Assembly (NCBI GenBank): GCA_016292545.1
Contig: JAEDIG010000058.1
Location: 1 to 14,869, forward strand
Direction: 5' to 3'
DNA length: 14,869 bases
Origin: Bacteroidaceae bacterium
GTDB taxonomy: Bacteria > Bacteroidota > Bacteroidia > Bacteroidales > Bacteroidaceae
Under the pieces are notes generated by a model that saw only the letters and a list, made by a program, of their open reading frames with translations, did not search any database and was not told where the DNA came from. Positions 6,960-12,494 of the stretch are shown piece by piece (position 1 is the stretch's first letter; every line of letters starts with the position of its first letter). A program made the translations under genes and the position numbers.

Positions 6960-6993
6960 AAAAAAGAAAATCCCGCTTCGTGTGGAAGCGGGA
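6960..6993 (-). terminator. Attenuator terminator (segments 3 and 4) of the phe/tyr operon
   Basis: On the minus strand TCCCGCTTC (6985-6993) and GAAGCGGGA (6971-6979) form nine perfect pairs with a CACAC loop, followed immediately by TTTTCTTTTTT (6960-6970). This is a textbook intrinsic terminator, but it lies between the operon promoter and pheA, 62 bases ahead of the pheA start. That position makes sense only as a regulated, early terminator. Confidence 0.88.
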
Positions 6994-7055
6994 CCCCTAT
7001 GCCTTTCTACTGTATGTTCGTTTTCTATTCCAACATGTACACAACGACCCGCTTC
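6985..7055 (-). promoter_or_regulatory. Antiterminator pairing (segments 2 and 3)
   Basis: GAAGCGGG at 7048-7055 (minus) can pair perfectly over eight bases with CCCGCTTC at 6985-6992, the 5' arm of the terminator, and after a one-base bulge two more pairs form. Segment 2 is a copy of terminator segment 4, so 2:3 and 3:4 exclude each other. A ribosome stalled on the aromatic codons leaves segment 2 free and allows read-through into pheA; a ribosome at the leader stop codon (7059-7061) covers it. Confidence 0.78.
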
Positions 7056-7076
7056 ACTTCATCTGCTAAAGTAAAA
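7052..7076 (-). promoter_or_regulatory. Pause hairpin (segments 1 and 2) inside the leader peptide
   Basis: On the minus strand TTTTACTTT (7068-7076) pairs with GAAGTGAAG (7052-7060): nine pairs, three of them G-U, around the seven-base loop AGCAGAT. Segment 1 is exactly the codons Phe16-Tyr17-Phe18 of the leader peptide. Pairing here occupies segment 2 and so favours the terminator when no ribosome stalls. Confidence 0.6.
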
Positions 7077-7121
7077 GTAATAATAGAAGCCGTTAAAATA
7101 AGTACCTGTCAGGTGCAACAT
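7059..7121 (-). CDS. Phe/Tyr-rich leader peptide of the aromatic operon
   Basis: A 20-codon ORF, ATG at 7119-7121 and TGA at 7059-7061, encoding MLHLTGTYFNGFYYYFYFSR. Residues 8-18 (YFNGFYYYFYF) hold five tyrosines and four phenylalanines, far more than chance. It starts about 34 bases after the expected transcription start and ends so that a ribosome at the stop codon covers RNA segment 2. It is the sensor of an attenuator: low charged Phe-tRNA or Tyr-tRNA stalls translation and the antiterminator forms. There is no Shine-Dalgarno; the region ahead of the ATG is A-rich. The downstream operon makes exactly phenylalanine and tyrosine, which supports the reading strongly. The peptide itself is expected to have no function. 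Confidence 0.9.
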   Translation of the reverse strand: MLHLTGTYFNGFYYYFYFSR

Positions 7122-7159
7122 ATTATTCCGTTTTTGTTGTTTATTGTATCATTTTGATG

Positions 7160-7190
7160 CAAAATTAGCGCTTTTTCTGAAAACCGCAAA
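7160..7190 (-). promoter_or_regulatory. Promoter of the phe/tyr operon
   Basis: On the minus strand TTTG (7187-7190), 19 bases, then TAATTTTG (7160-7167) match the Bacteroidetes housekeeping consensus (-33 TTTG, -7 TAnnTTTG, 19-21 bases apart). Transcription would start near 7155, giving a leader of about 257 bases before pheA that includes the leader peptide and attenuator. Confidence 0.78.
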
Positions 7191-7373
7191 GGATTTTGCA
7201 ATATTTTTATTAAAAAAAATCTCATATTGGGGTGTGAATCCCGTCACACAGGTGGCCCGATGTAACCACGGATATGGAAATATGCCTCTCTTTGGAGAAC
7301 AGTTACTGAAGATATAATGAATGGTTAAAAAACGAAAAATAGATTTCTTCTATACAATGATAGAGAAATTCAG
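7191..7373. other. Spacer between the divergent aromatic and queD promoters
   Basis: No ORF of interest. It holds an inverted repeat GTGTGA (7232-7237) and TCACAC (7244-7249) with a six-base loop, which could be an operator. The stretch 7230-7263 vaguely recalls a cobalamin riboswitch core, but the other conserved parts are absent. Confidence 0.4.
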
Positions 7374-7405
7374 TTTGCATCAATGACGGCTTTTTCATAA
7401 CTTTG
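7374..7405 (+). promoter_or_regulatory. Promoter of the queD-like gene
   Basis: TTTG (7374-7377), 20 bases, TAACTTTG (7398-7405): an exact match to the Bacteroidetes -33/-7 pattern. Start of transcription is expected near 7410, leaving a leader of about 50 bases. Confidence 0.78.
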
Positions 7406-7450
7406 CATCGAGAAAAGAAAACAAACGTATTAACCACCTTAAAATTGAAA

Positions 7451-7454
7451 GGAG
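7451..7454 (+). promoter_or_regulatory. Shine-Dalgarno of the queD-like gene
   Basis: AAAGGAG (7448-7454) ends six bases before the ATG at 7461. Proper Shine-Dalgarno sequences are uncommon in Bacteroidetes and no other gene in this window shows one as clear; it fixes the start codon. Confidence 0.6.
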
Positions 7455-7460
7455 AAAATT

Positions 7461-8024
7461 ATGAGAAGTATCACAACATTCGACCTGCAGTATGCACACA
7501 GATTCTACGGCTTCCAGGGCGAGGCCCAGTATCTCCACGGCCACACGGGTGTCCTCACCATCGAGGTTGAAGACTCCATCAACGAGGGCGTCAATATGGT
7601 TTATCCCTGCAACGAAATCCAGAAGGTGGCATGGGACGTATTGAAGAACTTCGACCACGCACTTGTCCTGCGTCAGGACGACCCGCTGCTTCCCGCCATC
7701 CTCGACGTATACGAGAAGACTGGCCTGAAGGACGGACATCCGCGCAACACCATGAAGGGCGAAGCCTTCAAGACCGAACTTGCACAGGCATATCCCGACT
7801 GCCGTCTGGTGGTGACCAAGGAGACCATGACCGTAGAGGGCATGATAAAGATTGTCTACGACCTGCTGAAGGACAAGCTCAACATTGCCAAGATTACATT
7901 CACCAGTGGTGTGAATGCAGCCTCGGCCGAGTTCACCGGCCGCAAGCAGATTGACCGCTGCCCGCTCTGCGGCATCTCGCTCGACGAGAACGGCGTATGC
8001 CCCAAGTGCGGCTATCGCAAGTAG
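7461..8024 (+). CDS. queD: QueD/PTPS-family 6-carboxytetrahydropterin synthase-like protein with C-terminal zinc ribbon
   Basis: A 187-residue protein of the 6-pyruvoyl-tetrahydropterin synthase fold. The zinc ligands are H13 (AHRFYG) and H26/H28 (LHGHTG); D65-H66 (NFDHAL) and E126 (MTVEGM) fit the family's catalytic and pterin-binding positions. QueD makes 6-carboxytetrahydropterin for queuosine/7-deazaguanine synthesis. Two things are odd. The catalytic cysteine that QueD has four residues before HGH is replaced (A22), and the C-terminus carries a four-cysteine knuckle, C167/C170 and C180/C183 (CPLCG...CPKCG), not found in short QueD. No queC or queE lies nearby. It has its own promoter and Shine-Dalgarno and ends at a shared hairpin (8048-8086). 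Family firm; exact reaction uncertain. Confidence 0.8.
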   Translation: MRSITTFDLQYAHRFYGFQGEAQYLHGHTGVLTIEVEDSINEGVNMVYPCNEIQKVAWDVLKNFDHALVLRQDDPLLPAILDVYEKTGLKDGHPRNTMKGEAFKTELAQAYPDCRLVVTKETMTVEGMIKIVYDLLKDKLNIAKITFTSGVNAASAEFTGRKQIDRCPLCGISLDENGVCPKCGYRK

Positions 8025-8047
8025 CGACACCCGTTTTTCACATTATC

Positions 8048-8086
8048 ACAGATGGTTGCCCGGATGGATTCCAGGTAACCATCTGT
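8048..8086. terminator. Bidirectional hairpin between convergent genes
   Basis: ACAGATGGTT (8048-8057) pairs perfectly with AACCATCTGT (8077-8086), ten pairs, 19-base loop. It lies 23 bases after the queD-like stop on the plus strand and directly next to the stop of the small minus-strand ORF at 8087, so it probably ends transcripts from both sides. T tracts are weak on both strands. Confidence 0.6.
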
Positions 8087-8161
8087 CTATTTGTCCTTTC
8101 CGCCCATAAACCAGTTCCATGCGATTACCAGGAACAGCGCCCATAGCAATATTTCCATCAT
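8087..8161 (-). CDS. Very small single-helix membrane protein (24 residues, tentative)
   Basis: A 25-codon ORF starting with two ATG codons (8156-8161) and ending TAG at 8087-8089. The peptide is an almost ideal transmembrane helix: after MMEI come LLWALFLVIAWNWF and a short charged tail GGKDK. It lies 58 bases after the TPR-like gene on the same strand, ends exactly at a terminator hairpin, and the whole stretch would otherwise be empty. No family known to me. The hydrophobic but tidy composition and polar tail favour a real small protein; size keeps confidence modest. Confidence 0.42.
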   Translation of the reverse strand: MMEILLWALFLVIAWNWFMGGKDK

Positions 8162-8219
8162 CCGTTCATTTGTTGTTTATCCCGCAAAACGTCATCGTTT
8201 CCCTCCTAGCAGGCATGCT

Positions 8220-8420
8220 TCATCCCTTGAATTGTCCGTTCAGGCCGGCCAGCAGTTGCGGGTCAATGCGGGCCGCAGCCTGCAGGTCGGCCAAGGCTCC
8301 CTCATGGTCACCAATCATCATGCGCAGCCGTCCGCGCTCCTTCAGCAACTGTGCCGTGGGTGTCTTCTCAATCTCTTGGTCCAGGGCCTTGATGGCCATT
8401 CCGATTATCTCTTCATTCAT
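8220..8420 (-). CDS. Small TPR-like protein
   Basis: A 66-residue soluble, mostly helical protein. Residues 19-54 read as one tetratricopeptide-like unit: ...TAQLLKERGRLRMMIGDHEGALADL followed by a second helix with AARIDP, the usual 'A..LDP' ending of a TPR. The N-terminal helix MNEEIIGMAIKALDQEIEK resembles the capping helix of small Bacteroides TPR proteins. One repeat is too little for a superhelix, so it may pair with itself or a partner. Function unknown. It is followed on the same strand by the 24-residue membrane ORF and preceded by 21-bp repeats. ATG at 8418-8420; no Shine-Dalgarno. Confidence 0.68.
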   Translation of the reverse strand: MNEEIIGMAIKALDQEIEKTPTAQLLKERGRLRMMIGDHEGALADLQAAARIDPQLLAGLNGQFKG

Positions 8421-8506
8421 TGCAGTTATTCTATTTATGTTCTATTGGCCTTACAGCCTCTGTCCAGTAGTTCTCATCAGTCTTCCCCCTCTAGCCGGCA
8501 AACAAA

Positions 8507-8590
8507 AGGCAACATGAAATGGCCGTTTCATGGCTTGGAATGACCGTATCATGACTTGAAACAACCATTTCATGGCGCAAAACGAGATTC
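8507..8590. repeat. 21-bp imperfect tandem repeats
   Basis: Four units of exactly 21 bases: 8507-8527, 8528-8548 (TCATGGCTTGGAATGACCGT plus A), 8549-8569 (TCATGACTTGAAACAACCAT plus T) and 8570-8590, the outer ones more diverged. CATGAAATGG (8513-8522) and CCATTTCATG (8565-8574) also form a ten-base inverted repeat. The array fills the gap between the permease stop (8597) and the small TPR gene, and its period is a multiple of three. Confidence 0.6.
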
Positions 8591-8596
8591 TGCGCC

Positions 8597-9877
8597 TTAT
8601 CGGGCGGTCTGTTCCTTCGGTTCAGCCGAAAAGCCCAACGCCTCCAAGGCCGCCACGAGCGACTGAAGGTCCGGCACACAGCCTTCCACTACGGCCGTGC
8701 CCGAAGCCAGGTCCACCTCTACCCTATCCACACCAGCCACACCCTCCAATGCCTTGCAGGCATTGGAGGCACAATGGTTGCAGTTCATGCCCTTCACTTG
8801 CAGCACCGTGCGGCCGTGGGCATGCGCATGGTGATGATGGGCATGCGATTTCCCTCTGAAGCGGTTCACCACCAGGGCATTGAAGAGCAGCAACAGCAGC
8901 AATGCGCCAGCCGCCAGGTGCCACCATTCTCCTCCCCCTTCTCCACAGCAGCCTCCCCCCTGCAGCCGCTCCGCAAACCACTCGCGGGGCAACAGCCAGT
9001 CCATGCCCAAGGCAAAAGCCACGGCACCCGTCACGATGGCCGCGAGATAGGCCCACAGCGTGCGCCGCCCCATCACCTTGCCAATCACCAGGATGCTGGC
9101 CACATTGCATGCCGGACCTGCCATCAGCAGCACCAGAGCCGCCCCGGGCGTAATGCCCTTCATCATCAGGGCCACGGCTATGGGTATGCTGCCCGTGGCA
9201 CACAGGTACATCGGCATGCTGAACACCAGCACAAACAGGATGCTCATGAGCGTGTTGTCGCGAAAGACGGCAAACAGCGACTCAGGCACAAGAGCCGTGA
9301 TAAGTCCGGCCACCAGCAGGCCCACCACCAACCACTTGCCGATGTCCTCCATCATCTCCACAAAAGCAAAACGCATTGCATCGGCCATGCGCTGCCCCAG
9401 CGTGGGCCGCAGCGGAGCATCAGCCGCCACACAGGCAGCAGGAGCGGAAGCGGCCTCGCTGCATCCATCAGACACACGGGTCGTGAGGAAACCGCCCCAC
9501 AAGGCCGTGAGCAAGGCCGCAAGCGGGCGCACCACGGCAAAGGGAAGACCCATAAGGCTATAGGTGGCCATGATGCTGTCCACCCCCGTTTGGGGAGTGG
9601 CTATGAGAAAGGACACCGTGGCGCTCCTCGACGCACCTTCACGCCGCAAGCTCATGGCCGTGGGAATCACGCCACACGAGCACAAGGGCAACGGAATGCC
9701 CAACAGGGCAGCCATCACCACACTACGCAGGTTGTCGGCCGAGAGATACCTGGCATACAACTGGCTGGGAACAAAGGCATGCAGGATTCCCGCCAGCAGG
9801 AAACCCAGCAACAGGAATGGCGACATCTCAAGAAAAAGGGAAGCCGTATCCCTCACCACGGATAAAATGTAATCCAT
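8597..9877 (-). CDS. YraQ/SO_0444-type permease fused to a His-rich linker and heavy-metal-associated domain
   Basis: With the ATG at 9875-9877 (an upstream in-frame ATG at 10042 lies across the divergent gene and its promoter, so it is rejected) the protein has 426 residues. Two membrane halves, about 1-130 and 165-340, show the permease signatures PLPLCSCGVIP (63-72, C66 and C68) and MYLCATGSIPIAVALMMKG (223-241) with AGPACN at 253-258. The loop between them and the segment before 320 are Cys-rich (CC at 310-311). Then comes HAHHHHAHAH (345-354) and an HMA ferredoxin-like domain with GMNCNHC (363-369; C366 and C369). This suggests efflux of a soft metal such as copper or zinc across the inner membrane. 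Metal identity is inference. Confidence 0.88.
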   Translation of the reverse strand: MDYILSVVRDTASLFLEMSPFLLLGFLLAGILHAFVPSQLYARYLSADNLRSVVMAALLGIPLPLCSCGVIPTAMSLRREGASRSATVSFLIATPQTGVDSIMATYSLMGLPFAVVRPLAALLTALWGGFLTTRVSDGCSEAASAPAACVAADAPLRPTLGQRMADAMRFAFVEMMEDIGKWLVVGLLVAGLITALVPESLFAVFRDNTLMSILFVLVFSMPMYLCATGSIPIAVALMMKGITPGAALVLLMAGPACNVASILVIGKVMGRRTLWAYLAAIVTGAVAFALGMDWLLPREWFAERLQGGGCCGEGGGEWWHLAAGALLLLLLFNALVVNRFRGKSHAHHHHAHAHGRTVLQVKGMNCNHCASNACKALEGVAGVDRVEVDLASGTAVVEGCVPDLQSLVAALEALGFSAEPKEQTAR

Positions 9878-9903
9878 ACACACATTTGGTTGGTTAGCGA
9901 ATG

Positions 9904-9911
9904 CAAAATTA
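9904..9911 (-). promoter_or_regulatory. -7 promoter element of the metal permease
   Basis: TAATTTTG on the minus strand fits TAnnTTTG and is 26 bases ahead of the ATG at 9877. A TTTG lies 25 bases further up, longer than the usual 19-21, so only the -7 element is well supported. It shares a 103-base region with the divergent nucleosidase promoter. Confidence 0.5.
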
Positions 9912-9941
9912 CGACTTTTTTTGTGCAATGGCGTTGCAAAA

Positions 9942-9973
9942 TTTGGATTATTTCGCAAAAGGCCATAACTTTG
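9942..9973 (+). promoter_or_regulatory. Promoter of the nucleosidase-luxS-transporter unit
   Basis: TTTG (9942-9945), 20 bases, TAACTTTG (9966-9973) match the consensus. The ATG at 9981 is only seven bases past the -7 element, so the mRNA would be leaderless or nearly so. Confidence 0.78.
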
Positions 9974-9980
9974 CACCACA

Positions 9981-10670
9981 ATGAACAAGACAATAGCCAT
10001 CCTTACTGCCATGTCGGTAGAACATAGGCAGATTCTGGCCATGCTCTCGGAGGTCCGGGAGGAAAAGCATGGCCCTCACACCTATTCCATCGGCCGGCTG
10101 GGCTCTGGCCGCATCGTGCTGCTCCAGTGCGGCATCGGAAAAGTGAACGCTACCGCAGGCGTGGTGGACCTGATCCTGCACTACCAGCCCTCCTGTGTGG
10201 TGAGCACAGGAGTGGCAGGGGGAATAGACAGCCGCCTGCGGGTGATGGACGTAGTAGTGGGTGCCCACACCTGCCACCACGACGTGTGGTGCGGCGACGG
10301 ATGCGACCCCGGACAGGTGCAAGGACTGCCCACACGCTTCGAAGGCGACCCCGAACTGCTCCGCAAAGCCGGCTCCATGGAAGCCGATGTGCGCATCGTG
10401 CCCGGCCTCATCCTCACCGGCGACCGCTTCATCACCGACCGCAGCGAACAGCAGGCACTCAAGCAGGCCCATCCCGATGCCCTGGCCGTGGACATGGAAA
10501 GCGCAGCCATCGCACAGGCCTGCTATCTCTACGCCGTGCCGTTCGTAAGTTTCCGCATCATCAGCGACACACCGGGAGCGGAAGGCCATTTCCAGCAATA
10601 CCTCAATTTCTGGCAGACCATGGCCGACAAGAGTTTCAGCGTGACCCGCACCTTCCTGTCTTCCCTCTAG
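9981..10670 (+). CDS. mtnN: 5'-methylthioadenosine/S-adenosylhomocysteine nucleosidase
   Basis: A 229-residue nucleosidase that splits S-adenosylhomocysteine to adenine and S-ribosylhomocysteine (and methylthioadenosine likewise). By alignment to the E. coli enzyme the catalytic residues are E14 (AMSVEH; E12), E173 in VDMESAA (E174) and D196 in IISDTPG (D197). GIGKVNA (51-57) and STGVAGGID (75-83) are the family's purine/ribose-site stretches. It is the first gene of a three-gene unit with luxS 59 bases on, so the product passes straight to the next enzyme. The promoter is so close that translation likely starts at the 5' end of the mRNA. Confidence 0.93.
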   Translation: MNKTIAILTAMSVEHRQILAMLSEVREEKHGPHTYSIGRLGSGRIVLLQCGIGKVNATAGVVDLILHYQPSCVVSTGVAGGIDSRLRVMDVVVGAHTCHHDVWCGDGCDPGQVQGLPTRFEGDPELLRKAGSMEADVRIVPGLILTGDRFITDRSEQQALKQAHPDALAVDMESAAIAQACYLYAVPFVSFRIISDTPGAEGHFQQYLNFWQTMADKSFSVTRTFLSSL

Positions 10671-10683
10671 CCCCGGCCAGCCA

Positions 10684-10708
10684 CTGTTTAATAAGCCCTG
10701 TTTAATAA
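10684..10708. repeat. Direct repeat in the gap before luxS
   Basis: CTGTTTAATAA occurs at 10684-10694 and 10698-10708, 14 bases apart. Directly after, AATAAATA (10704-10711) and TATTTATT (10715-10722) form an AT-only inverted repeat up to the luxS start. The 59-base gap is otherwise empty; no TAnnTTTG is present. Confidence 0.5.
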
Positions 10709-10729
10709 ATATTGTATTTATTATATATT

Positions 10730-11206
10730 ATGGAAAAAATACCCAGCTTCACCATCAACCACGACAAGCTGCTGCCCGGCATCTACGTGAGCCGGCGCGA
10801 CAACGTGGGCAACGAGGAGGTGACCACCTTCGACATCCGCATGAAAGCCCCCAACCGCGAACCAGCCGTCCATCCAGGAGCCCTGCACACCATCGAGCAT
10901 CTGGCTGCCACCTATCTGCGCAACCATCCCGAATGGAAAGACCGCATCGTATACTGGGGTCCCATGGGGTGCCTCACGGGCAATTACCTGCTCATCCGCG
11001 GACACTACGATTCCGCAGACATACTCTCCCTCATGCAGGAAACCTTCCGCTTCATCGCCACATTTGAGGGCGAAGTGCCGGGCACAGCCTCACGCGACTG
11101 CGGCAACCATCTGCTCCACGACCTCCCCATGGCCCGATGGGAATCCAGGAAATACCTTGAGGTGCTGATGCAGGCCACTCCGGCCAACCTCCATTATCCC
11201 GACTGA
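10730..11206 (+). CDS. luxS: S-ribosylhomocysteine lyase (AI-2 synthase)
   Basis: A 158-residue LuxS from the ATG at 10730 (MEKIPSF...); a start six codons upstream falls in an AT-rich repeat and is less likely. It cleaves S-ribosylhomocysteine to homocysteine and DPD, the precursor of the AI-2 signal. The metal ligands are H53 and H57 in HTIEH with the catalytic base E56, and C124 in DCGNH; C81 in GPMGCLTG is the catalytic cysteine. All hallmark residues are intact and the length is normal. It lies directly after the nucleosidase that makes its substrate, and its TGA overlaps the ATG of a transporter gene. Confidence 0.96.
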   Translation: MEKIPSFTINHDKLLPGIYVSRRDNVGNEEVTTFDIRMKAPNREPAVHPGALHTIEHLAATYLRNHPEWKDRIVYWGPMGCLTGNYLLIRGHYDSADILSLMQETFRFIATFEGEVPGTASRDCGNHLLHDLPMARWESRKYLEVLMQATPANLHYPD

Positions 11207-12132
11207 TGCTCACAGGCGAGTTGCTGTCGCTCACGGTAGCCGTGATGTGGACCTTCACGGCCATCTTTGCCGAGATGGCCAGCCGGCGCATGGGTGCCCT
11301 GCCGCTCAACGTTTGGCGCATGGTGGTGACCGTTGCGGCCATCATGGGCATGCTGTGGTTCGTGTCGGGCAGTCCCTGGCCGCAATATGCCGATGCCCGC
11401 GTGTGGGCATGGATGCTGGCAAGCGGATTCATGGGATTCGTGTTTGGCGACTATTGCCTCTTTGGCAGCTATCTGCTCATAGGCAGCCGTTTCGGGCAGT
11501 TGTTCATGACGCTGGCCGGACCGTTTGCCGCCCTCTCCTCATGGCTGATTCTGGGCGAAGGCATGTCGTGGCTGGCCCTGCTGGGCATGATTGTCACCAT
11601 CTCGGGCATAAGCCTTTCCATCTGCGGGCGCGATGAAAAGGGCCACCGCCGTGTGCGCCTGCCTGCCAAGGGCATTCTGCTGGGACTGGGAGCCGGCATG
11701 GGACAAGGCGTGGGACTGGTGCTGAGCAAGTCGGGCCTCCAATGCTACGAAAGCCTCCTTCCCCCTGATGCCGCCAGCATGGAGATGATGCTTCCCTTTG
11801 CCGCCACCATGATGCGTGCCCTCATGGGGCTGCTGGGCTTCGGGCTGATGCTCATGTGGCAGGGGCGCACCCGCCAGCTCGCCTCTGCATGGACCGACCG
11901 CAAAGCCGGCCTGTCGGCGCTGGGAGCCATACTTCTGGGTCCGCTCTTTGGCGTGAGCCTCAGTCTTCATGCCGTCCACCTCACCTCGGCCGGTGTGGCA
12001 CAGACGCTCATGTCGCTCACCCCCGTCTTCATCCTGTGGCCCTCACATCTCTTTTTCGGCACACCCGTCAAGCCGCGCGAAGTGGCAGGTGCCTTGATAG
12101 CCATTGCCGGTGCATCGCTTTTTTTCCTCTAA
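11206..12132 (+). CDS. EamA/DMT family transporter, coupled to luxS
   Basis: A 308-residue, very hydrophobic protein with about ten membrane helices in two EamA repeats (about 5-140 and 155-308). The ends of both halves show the familiar pattern: ILGEGMSWLALLGMIVTISG near 115-134 and the final PVKPREVAGALIAIAGASLF at 288-307. Such drug/metabolite transporters often export amino acids or metabolites. The start is exact: luxS ends TGATG, one base shared, so translation is coupled. That suggests export of something made by LuxS, for example homocysteine or DPD/AI-2, but substrate cannot be read from sequence. No terminator is obvious in the 50 bases after the stop. Confidence 0.87.
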   Translation: MLTGELLSLTVAVMWTFTAIFAEMASRRMGALPLNVWRMVVTVAAIMGMLWFVSGSPWPQYADARVWAWMLASGFMGFVFGDYCLFGSYLLIGSRFGQLFMTLAGPFAALSSWLILGEGMSWLALLGMIVTISGISLSICGRDEKGHRRVRLPAKGILLGLGAGMGQGVGLVLSKSGLQCYESLLPPDAASMEMMLPFAATMMRALMGLLGFGLMLMWQGRTRQLASAWTDRKAGLSALGAILLGPLFGVSLSLHAVHLTSAGVAQTLMSLTPVFILWPSHLFFGTPVKPREVAGALIAIAGASLFFL

Positions 12133-12398
12133 GCGTTCGGCCATCCTAACGGGATTGTGTAGGAAAGCCCATATCTCTCAAGTTTATAATGATTATTTCA
12201 GGATAAGGTGTTAACGCGCCATCGTGCGGGCAGTTTCACACCTGCCAAGCCAGAAAACATCAATTGTTTTTACTTTTTTTGACCCTTCTATTTGACCGTC
12301 GGGACGAAGAAGAAAAAGTTTGTTGCCGTTCGGGCGAATCTGAGAAGAGGTAAAAAAGGCCATATTCATCGTAAGCACATAATCCTCCTACTATAAGC
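12133..12398. other. Intergenic region after the transporter
   Basis: No convincing gene. GGCAG and CTGCC flank an eight-base loop near 12229-12246, and GGTGT/ACACC can pair around it, so a structured 3' end of the transporter transcript is possible. No TAnnTTTG promoter was found. AT-rich patches and short T runs are present but no clear terminator. Confidence 0.4.
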
Positions 12399-12491
12399 AT
12401 GAAAAGTCCAATGAATCTTGCTAATCAAATAATCGAACAAAATGCTGCCTACGGCCATAAATTCACAAAAAGCAGACTCGATGTCTGCTAA
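12399..12491 (+). CDS. Candidate 30-residue small protein with own terminator
   Basis: ATG at 12399-12401, TAA at 12489-12491, 30 codons. The peptide begins MKSPMNLANQIIEQNAAYGH, then a basic stretch (KFTKSR) and ends LDVC; it is amphipathic and soluble, without signal or membrane segment. The last codons form a perfect hairpin, AGCAGAC (12472-12478) with GTCTGCT (12484-12490), and a strong terminator starts four bases after the stop. No promoter or Shine-Dalgarno is clear. It could equally be a small RNA or a chance ORF in the 3' region of the transporter transcript. Confidence 0.33.
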   Translation: MKSPMNLANQIIEQNAAYGHKFTKSRLDVC

Positions 12492-12494
12492 CCG

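Noticed and set aside
6936..7157. Plus-strand 73-codon ORF across the pheA leader
   Set aside because: It is the antisense of the attenuator and leader peptide and has no promoter or sensible composition.
7220..7275. Cobalamin-riboswitch-like stretch (GGTGTGAATCCC ... CCCG ... TGTAACC)
   Set aside because: Only a part of the core pattern is present; the upstream GGGAA and downstream conserved helices are missing, and the gene after it is not a cobalamin gene. It also lies ahead of the queD promoter, so it would not be transcribed with that gene.
8491..8679. Minus-strand ORF with a seven-residue repeat over the 21-bp array
   Set aside because: Its repeat only reflects the DNA period, its first part overlaps the permease 3' end out of frame, and no start signal is visible. 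Kept as a DNA repeat.
9878..10042. Upstream in-frame ATG of the metal permease at 10042
   Set aside because: It would add 55 residues overlapping the divergent nucleosidase start and both promoters; the ATG at 9877 directly precedes a normal membrane segment and follows a TAATTTTG element.
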